Shown here in pieces: positions 10,829 to 17,453 of a stretch of 17,453 nucleotides of DNA. Made by a program: the position numbers and the translations under genes. The notes beneath the pieces were generated by a model, which was given only the letters and a program-made list of their open reading frames with translations, was not told where the DNA came from and did not search any database. This DNA is from Phoronis ovalis. Its lineage: Eukaryota > Phoronida > Phoronidae. The stretch is from positions 1 through 17,453 of the forward strand of contig JAOXYB010020704.1 of assembly GCA_028565635.1 (NCBI GenBank), written 5' to 3'. Every line of letters begins with the position of its first letter. Within the stretch, counting starts at the first letter, position 1.

Positions 10829-10873
10829 AATTTTTCACTTTTTGCCTAAGAAAAAATATTATACTAAAGCAAA
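10829..10873 (+). repeat. Short dispersed repeat (pair with 15024-15067)
   Basis: Both places read TTTTCA(A)CTTTTTGCCT, then an A/T-rich stretch, then TA-C-AAAGCAAA. Similarity ends after about 45 bases. It may be a fragment of an unidentified repeat family. Confidence 0.4.
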
Positions 10874-11469
10874 CACGGAACAAGTCCAGCAGTTTCAATG
10901 AGTTTTTTTTTCGAAAGTGTAAATTCACAGAAATGTTGCCGATCTATGTAATAACAAATAACTGTAATGCTGAACACTGAGTTGCATCTCTTTACAAACA
11001 GATTATAATGTAAATAGTGATTCTCTTTACTAACGCGTTACTAACTGTTACTGACTCCGCTCACTGAAGTTATTTATTTATGGAGAGGATGATAACATTT
11101 TAGTTGTGACAGAAATGAGAACGGTCAGATTTTGGGCAGGAAATGTGTATAGGAGGCGATGATGGCACTGATGAGAAGTTAATGCAACAGTTTTTGTGCA
11201 GTAATAGAGTTTTCAAGTTACTTATCTGCCATCATGGTGATACAAAATTATTAATGTTCTTATGCCACTAAATTATGGACTTGTTTCTTTAAAAGACATT
11301 ATTTTGTAATAGATCGACCAACATATCAATGTCAAGGTGAATATATATATTGTTTCCAAAAAAGCATTCTTTAATTGCCTAGCACGAATTATAGTACAAG
11401 TGTAATTTCAATTTCAAATAATAAATGTCAATTACAATCTGAGATAAAAAAAAAGTATGTTTCACTATT

Positions 11470-11690
11470 TTATGTCGCAGGTGTTGGATCTCATATCACC
11501 GGGGAAAAAATCTGTAGTTCATTTTTGTAATATTAAAGTGAAAACAACAGACCATCCATTTTTAAATCGTGAAAATAATAATTTTCTAATGATAACTTTT
11601 TTGTTGAAAAATGTTTTTTCAATACCTCATGTTGGACGTCCGCCCGAAATCATGGCGACAGTGCGCCACCTATGTTCAGTTCATTTGGAC
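11470..11690 (+). repeat. Third, solo copy of the 6690-7484 repeat arm
   Basis: It starts with TTATGTCGCAGG (compare CTATGTCACAGG at 6698). It continues with a ggaaaaaatctgta block and tattaaagtgaaaaca. It ends with GCGACAGTGCGCCACCTA followed by TTCAGTTCATTTG, nearly identical to the inner end of the left arm at 6878-6910. A chance 95-codon open frame overlaps it and is not considered a gene. Confidence 0.6.
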
Positions 11691-11883
11691 TCGTGCTATT
11701 CCCTTCAACAGCTTAATAAGAATATGAATGGGGCAATTAAGTAACTAAGATTTAGTTATTTCTACTCATGAATCATCTACTCGTATACCCATTGAGAACA
11801 AATCAATAGGGCGTCTTTAACCTAATTTGCTTGCCTGGGGAGGGATGTGAATTTTCACACATGTGAAAGGGACAATTTCGAAA

Positions 11884-12474
11884 ATGTCGAAGAAAACATC
11901 ACGAACCGAGACGCAGACAATCCACAATGTTTATAATTATATTGTACGAGAAAAGAAAAAAGGAAAAATACTAGTTAACAATTGATAGACCTATGGACAG
12001 AGCCGTGACAGCCCTTAAAGTGTCAAAACGCACAGTTCAGAGAATATTTCCAAAATATACAATATTTCATGATGCCAAAGGTAGGTATAACTGACGAATA
12101 ACATGTTGTTTTTTTTAAAGATAAACTTATTTAACAAGTAGTACTTAATATTGGCATTAGTACATGATCGCACCGTTTCTACGCGAAATCCATATGTGAT
12201 AGCTATCTTTTCAGTCACAAAAAACATTGGTTTATAAGTTTTTATATTTTTTACATTTTTACAGGATCCATAAGGGAGAAAAAGAAACCGTGAAAGTTTT
12301 GCTAGAAAGACTAAAGAAGTTTCCAACAACCGTTGAAAGAATGTCGAAAATATTGCTGCTGAAAATGGCCACAAAGTTTATATGTACTCACCAGTCAGAC
12401 ATTGCGAACTGAATCCCATCGAAATGATTTGGGCAAACTCAAAAATACCAAATAAGAACCGTAAAAAGTCGTAA
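11884..12474 (+). pseudogene. DDE transposase relic, frameshifted and internally deleted
   Basis: N-terminal part: an ATG at 11884 opens MSKKTSRTETQTIHNVYNYI and continues to a stop at 11983. One frame over, from 11984, it resumes as DRPMDRAVTALKVSKRTVQR, a helix-turn-helix typical of a Tc1/mariner-superfamily transposase group common in animals. C-terminal part (frame of 12361): ENGHKVYMYSPVRHCELNPI, then EMIW, ending at TAA 12472-12474. The HCELNPIE motif carries the last catalytic acid (Glu codon 12421-12423). The central region with the first two catalytic Asp residues is missing, and the linking segment 12265-12360 contains stops in this frame. A GTAGGT at 12081 and TTTTTACAG at 12264 look like an intron but do not restore frame. 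The copy is dead. Antisense open frames over it are shadows. Confidence 0.78.
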
Positions 12475-12940
12475 TTTTCACATCAAATTTTGGTAAATTT
12501 CCCTTAAAAAGGGAAACTGTTTGCATATCTCTTTCGTATTGAGTCTTCTTTAAAAGTAAAAACAACCAAAAATACCAGGGAAAAGGAGAGGAAAGACAAA
12601 ATTTGATGAAGAATATCAAGCACAGAACTACTTCGAACTCGGCCACACTGTGACGCCTGCAGCGCCGTTGCATTTAATTGTGTCCTTATGCATGATTATT
12701 GTTATTTGTATTTTCCAGTAAGTCTGTAGTCGTGTTAGAACCATTAAAGCTAGCAGCAGAAACAGGAAATTCGCTTTTTCGAAAATTAAATAAATACCAT
12801 ATTTGGAATCAGTTCGTGTACCCGAATGCGTCTTTATGACGTTATAATAGCTTGACGTATTGCTTACATGGAAACAGTCTGTTTTCACTTTAGATATGGT
12901 CTACAAGCTGTGTAGTTCATATTGTAAATCTTGCTATTGA
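12475..12940. other. Intergenic region between the transposase relic and gene 3
   Basis: No gene is seen. A small hairpin (TTTCCCTT / AAGGGAAA, 12498-12516) follows the transposase stop. The left part may still belong to the decayed transposon, but I could not find its terminal inverted repeats. Confidence 0.4.
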
Positions 12941-12947
12941 ATTTGAG

Positions 12948-12980
12948 TATAAATAGGCGAATTTTGTGTCGTATATAAAA
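12948..12980 (+). promoter_or_regulatory. Two TATA-like boxes upstream of gene 3
   Basis: TATAAATAG (12948-12956) and TATATAAAA (12972-12980) lie 120-150 bases before the gene 3 start codon. If the second is used, transcription would begin near 13005-13015 and leave a 5' leader of about 90 bases without an intron. In AT-rich DNA such boxes can be chance, but the distance is right. Confidence 0.5.
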
Positions 12981-13098
12981 GAAGTATCAGTTTGTGAATG
13001 TTTAAAAAATATTCACAACCAAGGATCCGTGTTATTTGTGGATAAAGCATAACACGTGTCTATAGTAGATTATACAAGCGAATTGTATAACGGAAGAT

Positions 13099-14769
13099 AT
13101 GGATTTCACGAGTCCAATCCCTTCGACAAATAGTGCATGTCAGCGTTTAAGAGCATTTTTCGTTCGAATATGGAGCATTATGGTGTCGAAATTATGCTCA
13201 TGTTGCATAAAATTCGGAAAAACAAAAGATGACAACAATGACGCATGGTATGACGTTCCTGTGCTATGCAATAGTAGCTCCGACATAGAAGTAGGAGATA
13301 CACACAAAGTTGGCATCGATGACGTCAGGTATTACGTACCTGCATTACACGATAATGGCCCCGACATAAAAGTAGAAGATACACACAAAGTTGGTATCGA
13401 TGACGTCAGGTGTTACGTACCTGCTGTACGCGATAATGGCTCTGACATAAAAGTAGATGTAAACAAAGTTGGCATTGATGACGGCAGGTGTTACGTACCT
13501 GGTGTACGCGATAATGGCTCTGACATAAAAGTAGATGTAAACAAAGTTGGCATTGATGACATCAGATGTTACGTACCTGCTGTACGCGATAATGGCCCTA
13601 ACATAAACGTAAAAGATGGAACCAAAGTTGGCATTGATGACGTCAGGTGTTACGTACCTACTGTACGCGATAATAGCTCTGACATAAAAGTAGAAGATGT
13701 AAACAAAGTTGGCCTTGATGACGTCAGGTGTTACGTACCTGCTGTACGCGATAATGGCCCTGACATAAACGTAAAAGATGTAAACAATATTGGCATTGAT
13801 GACGTCATGGGTTACGTACCTGCTGTACGCGATAATGGCTCTGACATAAAAGTAGAAGATGTAAACAAAGTTGGCATTGAGGACCTCAGGTATTATGTAC
13901 CTGCAGTACGCGATAGTGAAGAGTCAGCCAAAGGTATCGACATATCTGTGGAGAATGAAAATGTTTGGAAAAAAGATGACAACAGTACTAGCTCCGTAGT
14001 GATAACTGGGCACAGGAAAACTGTTGACAAAATAAAACGCAGTAGAAGTTCAATCTCAGCTTATAATGAATTATGTTTAGAGTGCGGCTTGATCCATCCA
14101 GTTTTTGAGATGTGCAAACAACATTTCCTGCTAAAAAGTATTTCCTGTTTTGAATTGAATCACACGGAGCAACTTGATTATATGCATAAGGGCGTGTTTC
14201 GTCGTAATCGAACAGGGAACAATGTTGAAGAGTACTCCAAAATTAATCTAGAAAATAAAGAGGCAGAACCAGAACCAGAACCAAAACCATTTGCAAATAA
14301 TGTTGCTTATGCCGAAAGTAATGTTCTGAAACAAGATGACATTGTACATCAGCAAAGCACCATTGTTACGGAGAAAAGTTCTGGTAATACGGAAAGTCAT
14401 GGATTAAGTTTCAATGAAAAAGATGTCGGCGGAGAGGCCGTGGTAGATATTGGTATTGAAAAGAAACAGGAGCTTGATGGTTCCATGATGGGCCAACCGT
14501 ATTCTACTGAAATTCAGATTTTTCACAAGGGAGCCTCTCCTTCTACTTCTACGATTAACATCGAGTTAAATCAGAACAGCAGAAGCCCGCCTAGCACTGT
14601 GACAAACGAGATATCACCATCGACAAGATGCGTTTTTATTGATGAGACTCACCAAACCCTTCCACGAACACAGGTAATCGACTTCAACCGATGTGAAACT
14701 GAAAATGTTGAAGAACGCAAGCCAGATCATTATTCGGTATCAGGGAATGACTTCTACGAACTATGCTGA
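13099..14769 (+). CDS. Orphan single-exon repeat protein (556 aa) with Y-V-P tandem repeats
   Basis: I do not recognise this protein. The ATG is the first after an in-frame upstream TAG and has a good context (G at -3 and +4). Layout: residues 19-32 are hydrophobic/basic (AFFVRIWSIMVSKL) and are followed by Cys 33, 35 and 36, a possible lipid-anchor site (inference). Residues 48-261 are eight tandem repeats of 26-27 residues, consensus DVRCYVPAVRDNGSDIKVED then VNKVGID, with a partial ninth at 262-273. The first repeat is the most diverged and reads WYDVP. Residues 326-342 hold C-x2-C-x9-C-x2-H, which could bind zinc. An EPEPEPKP run lies near 394, followed by a Ser/Thr-rich, low-complexity tail ending NDFYELC. 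There is no signal peptide and no clear full-length membrane helix. It is intronless, although the other two genes are spliced. The long intact frame with in-phase repeats (81 or 78 bases) strongly supports coding. Confidence 0.85.
   Translation: MDFTSPIPSTNSACQRLRAFFVRIWSIMVSKLCSCCIKFGKTKDDNNDAWYDVPVLCNSSSDIEVGDTHKVGIDDVRYYVPALHDNGPDIKVEDTHKVGIDDVRCYVPAVRDNGSDIKVDVNKVGIDDGRCYVPGVRDNGSDIKVDVNKVGIDDIRCYVPAVRDNGPNINVKDGTKVGIDDVRCYVPTVRDNSSDIKVEDVNKVGLDDVRCYVPAVRDNGPDINVKDVNNIGIDDVMGYVPAVRDNGSDIKVEDVNKVGIEDLRYYVPAVRDSEESAKGIDISVENENVWKKDDNSTSSVVITGHRKTVDKIKRSRSSISAYNELCLECGLIHPVFEMCKQHFLLKSISCFELNHTEQLDYMHKGVFRRNRTGNNVEEYSKINLENKEAEPEPEPKPFANNVAYAESNVLKQDDIVHQQSTIVTEKSSGNTESHGLSFNEKDVGGEAVVDIGIEKKQELDGSMMGQPYSTEIQIFHKGASPSTSTINIELNQNSRSPPSTVTNEISPSTRCVFIDETHQTLPRTQVIDFNRCETENVEERKPDHYSVSGNDFYELC
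13240..13917 (+). repeat. In-frame tandem repeat array, 81-bp unit (two units of 78 bp)
   Basis: Units start at 13240, 13321, 13402, 13480, 13558, 13639, 13720 and 13801, with a partial unit from 13882. Spacing is 81 bases except for the units at 13402 and 13480 (78 bases), which each lost one codon and differ little from each other, as expected from a local duplication. Blocks such as TACGTACCTGCTGTACGCGA are almost invariant at the DNA level, so the array expanded or homogenised recently. Confidence 0.95.
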
Positions 14770-14817
14770 AAGCTGTACTGCATATAATTGTTTGGCAAAA
14801 TGTGAGACTAGAATACT

Positions 14818-14823
14818 ATTAAA
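14818..14823 (+). terminator. Poly(A) signal of gene 3 (variant, with canonical copies downstream)
   Basis: ATTAAA is 49 bases after the gene 3 stop. Overlapping canonical AATAAA hexamers follow at 14909-14918 and beyond, and then a T-rich stretch (14930-14942). Either could be used. Confidence 0.5.
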
Positions 14824-14929
14824 GCTGATTTACAAAGACTCCTTTTGGTGGAAATACTAGCTGCTTTAACTGTCTTGATAATATTTTTGTACAATATAAT
14901 TCTGATATAATAAATAAATAAATATATTT

Positions 14930-16580
14930 ACCTCTTTTTGTTTTCCGAATTTCAAACATCAAAATGTTTCTACTCATTTGTGATTAAACATACGAGTTTC
15001 GTTTTATTATTTGTAAAAAATAAGTTTTCAACTTTTTGCCTCAGAATTTATCATACCAAAGCAAAATAGAAAGTCATTATCGTAGATTTTTTAAAGATTT
15101 TACTTCTTGGCAATGTGGCGAAAAAACCATAGTGGTAGGCATGGTTGAACAAAAGTATCAAAGTCCAATGTTCCAAATGCTTGGTGCGCCAAGGTACCAT
15201 ACAGTAGCATCTATAAATTGCATCCAAGATTACTTTGCAAGTGCAGATTGATCAGTGTTACCCTGGATGATAGCTAGACCTTGCTAACTTTGTTGCATCT
15301 GCTAGCCGTATGCTGCATTAGTGAGTCATATATCCAGGACGGAGTACAGGGCAGGGTAGTTATTATCCGGATTACCAGCCCAGACATAAATCAGCCAATA
15401 TTACTGACATTAAGCATAACGTCTGATAACATGTTCCCTCCCTGTTCTTCTTCACTCATTGATAAAAATGTTCAAAATTATTATATTATTTGTATCGATA
15501 ACAGAAACGTGCGTAGTAAACTTACTATTTTTATACACATAAACAAATTGGTGATAGACATATGACCCTATTAAAGACACTTACGGAGGCTCTAGAGATA
15601 GATTTTAATGTATACTAATTAAAACGATTCCAACTTTATACCAAGGCGCATAATTCTTAGGATAAGCAGTGATTTCCTGACTTCCGGGAATGCGTAATGT
15701 TGAAGTCCTAAAGATATCAAATGGTTTCTCTATTTTCTTGTTTAATTCATGTTCCTCCATATAAAAAACATTAAAAATTAATATACAACAGCTGCAGGCC
15801 TGCAACAGCTGTAAACTGCCAATGTTAGCACTATACTTTAGTCACCCAATGTATTTTTCCATTGATTGTACTTTTTAGTTTAAAAACACTTTTCCTAATT
15901 ACAGTTATCTCATAAATGTAAAGATATATTTTATGCTATACTATTGCTAGGCTACTAAATTACTAGTCTAGTACCCGAGGGAACCACTCATGTATATAAG
16001 GTAGGTATAGGCACGCTCGTCACCAAATTCGCGTGAAAGGGTACCTTTTTGAGGACGATTTTTGTGTGTTCCTATAATTGGCCATAGCTAGTTGATAAAA
16101 ATAAGCTGTTTTAAGCAAAAAGAGTTAGTTTTTTGGCCTTTGCCAATTTTTGGTGTGGGAAGAATGTCCAGTGGCGGTTGTATGTGCTTAGGACAGCAAA
16201 ATATTCGCCGTTTTATGCTTGTCGAAGATTTTTAGATAGGTACCACTTTTGATGATAGTCTTGTTTCGGAGTGTTTTTTCGCTCGCCAGGCGTCTCATAA
16301 TCAACAAATGATCTAATCCACTAGACGTCAGTTACTACTTCCGGTATTTTGAATGCATGGGTGTTGTATGACATCTTCATTAATTTCAAAATATCACAAG
16401 TTCATCATGCTTTACGTTTATACTTATAGGTAAGGATGTTAGGACTAACCCAAAAAACACGCAGAAGGATAGAGAACTCAAAGTTATTGAAAATAACAGC
16501 GATACGACGTGCAAGATTTACACTACCAGTACCATCATCATTCAGTTTAATTTTCGCGCCTTATCGACTACGTTGTCGAA
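14930..16580. other. Intergenic region downstream of gene 3
   Basis: No gene is supported. Open stretches of 66-94 codons (15036-15251, 15281-15565, 15605-15805 minus) start at non-ATG codons or lack any family signal. It holds the second copy of a short dispersed repeat (15024-15067) and a GC-richer palindromic patch at 15793-15804 (TGCAGGCCTGCA) between two CAACAGC copies. Confidence 0.45.
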
Positions 16581-16640
16581 ACCCCCGGGGGGGTATTCAA
16601 GTTATTTTTTGGGTGGGGGTGTGTAGCTCAGTTGAAAATT

Positions 16641-16996
16641 TTGGATTTAGATTGTATACTTCTTCGTGTATTTTTTTAGATTGCTACCGTAAAGATATTC
16701 AAAAATTTGGATTGCTAGTACCCATTGCTTATAGAAAAATATTTGGATTAATTTTACGTTTGTATCCATAAATAAATTTTGGAATTTGGTTTGTATCAGC
16801 TAGGATATATAAAACTCTTAGAGTTTTATATATCCTAGGTATCAGTTAGTTTGCATAAAAATGGATTGCTATACTCAAATATTTAAAATTTTGGATTGCT
16901 ACCCTTATATTTCACAAAATTTGGATTGCTACTCTAAAATTTCCAAAAATTTGGATTGGGTTTACTACCAAAAGCTAAAATTTTGGATTGGATTCT
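16641..16996 (+). repeat. Degenerate tandem array of TTGGATTGCTAC, about 30-bp period
   Basis: Core motifs start at 16641, 16677, 16707, 16743, 16783, 16861, 16891, 16921, 16951 and 16983. Four successive steps after 16861 are 30, 30, 30 and 32 bases; earlier steps are 30-40. The only large gap (16783 to 16861) is where the palindrome is inserted. Confidence 0.85.
16800..16838. repeat. Perfect 39-bp palindrome flanked by 7-bp direct repeats
   Basis: Two 19-base arms (CTAGGATATATAAAACTCT and its exact reverse complement) are separated by a single T. The sequence GTATCAG lies directly on both sides (16793-16799 and 16839-16845). This is the form of an insertion with a target-site duplication. 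Confidence 0.93.
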
Positions 16997-17219
16997 GCGG
17001 CACATCCCCATAGTCAAAAAGCCTTGAGTGCCCCCCAGTCGAAATCTCAGTAAAATCCAATTAGAAAATTGCAAAGAAATCGCTATAATCTGTATTAATG
17101 CACGATCCTGTCTCCACACCACACCAATTGTATATTTATATTAATTAACTAGAGAATCTCATTACAGGGGTAGCTCAGTCTGGGGCTTTTTATGAATGGG
17201 CTGCAGAACAAAGTAAAAC

Positions 17220-17313
17220 CACACCCTGGGGGTACTGGAGGTATTTTTTGGTGGGGGTATGCAGCCCACTTGAAAATTTTGGATTTGGATTGTATACTTC
17301 TTACTGTATTTTC
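17220..17313 (+). mobile_element. Second copy of the 16587 element's left end
   Basis: CCCTGGGGGTACTGGAGG, TATTTTTTGGTGGGGGTATG and TTGAAAATTTTGGATTTGGA, then TTGTATACTTCTT, match 16581-16675 in the same orientation. After 17313 the two copies diverge. No 30-bp array follows here, so this copy is truncated or rearranged. Confidence 0.75.
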
Positions 17314-17347
17314 TATGCCCATCACTATGTAATAGTGAATGGGCATA
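17314..17347. repeat. Imperfect hairpin next to the second element copy
   Basis: TATGCCCAT-CACTAT pairs with ATAGTGAATGGGCATA, with one bulged base and a short loop. It immediately follows the repeat end, and no T-tract or other terminator feature is visible. Confidence 0.6.
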
Positions 17348-17453
17348 TAGTCGTAGGGTATGCGGCGTCATCGGCATATGTAACCTTTTCTTTGTCTTGC
17401 TATAACGGCTTCAGCTTTCGTCAGATCATCTTTGTATTTGGTACAGGGTAAGT

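Larger units (their letters stand above)
9690..11883. other. Intergenic region between orphan gene 2 and the transposase relic
   Basis: No gene is supported. It holds a diverged pair AGTCAATT(A/G)GAGGATT at 9846 and 9882 (36-bp spacing), a short ATATCCCC repeat near 10071-10092, a repeat at 10829-10873 shared with 15024-15067, and the solo repeat arm at 11470-11690. A roughly 50-codon open stretch near 11125-11275 has no recognisable family. Confidence 0.5.
16587..17038. mobile_element. Repeat element with imperfect inverted ends and internal 30-bp array
   Basis: The left end is 16587-16631 (GGGGGGGTATTCAAG, then TTTTTTGGGTGGGGGTGTG). The reverse complement of 16991-17038 reads CTGGGGGGCACTCAAGGC, then TTTTTGACTATGGGGATGTG. 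The two align over about 45 bases as inverted ends. Inside are repeated TTGGATTGCTAC units. There is no transposase, so it would be a non-autonomous or satellite-bearing element. Open frames across it in both directions are by-products of the repeats. Confidence 0.6.

Noticed and set aside
11457-11744. 95-codon frame on the plus strand
   Set aside because: It lies over the solo copy of the dispersed repeat arm, and the other copies are not open in the same way.
12015-12374. 119-codon minus-strand frame
   Set aside because: It is antisense to the transposase relic. The plus-strand reading has recognisable helix-turn-helix and NPIE motifs and explains the region.
12227-12412. 61-codon plus-strand frame ending ...THQSDIAN
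   Set aside because: It is an out-of-frame reading of the transposase C-terminus; the frame of 12361 carries the HCELNPIE motif.
15281-15565. 94-codon frame starting with a signal-peptide-like stretch
   Set aside because: It has no ATG start and no family signal. The hydrophobic start is ordinary for T-rich DNA.
15784-15812. GC-rich palindrome TGCAGGCCTGCA between CAACAGC copies
   Set aside because: It is too short to separate from chance and has no associated feature; noted only in the regional description.
16436-16771. 111-codon frame
   Set aside because: It runs into the repeat element and its 30-bp array, so most of its length is repeat translation.
1-17453. CRISPR array, operon or prokaryotic defence system
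   Set aside because: The window is spliced eukaryotic DNA. The tandem repeats present lack the unique spacers of a CRISPR array.

Overview
The window looks like nuclear DNA from an animal (metazoan). It is AT-rich and gene-poor. It carries spliced genes with ordinary GT-AG introns, eukaryotic poly(A) signals, a TATA-type promoter, decayed transposon DNA and several dispersed repeats. There is no bacterial-style operon structure. I cannot place the organism more finely; nothing here is diagnostic of a phylum.

Three genes, all on the + strand, can be supported. (1) 1809-6217: a four-exon cationic amino acid transporter of the SLC7A1-4 (CAT) type, 636 residues, with a short first exon about 2 kb upstream of the main exon. 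(2) 8209-9436: a two-exon orphan gene of 201 residues. Its 11-codon first exon carries a Cys-Cys-Cys run, and its second exon encodes a hydrophilic, Tyr-motif-rich tail (YIPM, YEKP). (3) 13099-14769: a single-exon orphan gene of 556 residues. It has an N-terminal cysteine cluster, eight tandem 26-27-residue repeats built around Y-V-P, and a low-complexity C-terminal half. Its promoter has TATA-like boxes. Genes 2 and 3 share a loose layout (N-terminal Cys cluster, then a hydrophilic Tyr/Pro-motif tail) and may be lineage-specific membrane-anchored scaffolds. That is inference only.

Between and after the genes: 1-1700 is non-coding with AGGTCA motifs and short tandem repeats. 6690-7484 is an inverted pair of about 220-bp repeat arms, with a third solo arm at 11470-11690. 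11884-12474 is an internally deleted, frameshifted DDE transposase relic. 14930-16580 is non-coding. 16587-17038 is a repeat element with imperfect inverted ends and a 30-bp internal tandem array. A perfect 39-bp palindrome flanked by 7-bp direct repeats sits inside that array, and removing it restores the array period. A second copy of the element's left end starts near 17220 and runs towards the window edge.

The genes show no evident shared pathway. The most promising items for novelty are the two orphan genes, the CRE-like octamers embedded in the coding repeats of gene 3, and the palindromic insertion.
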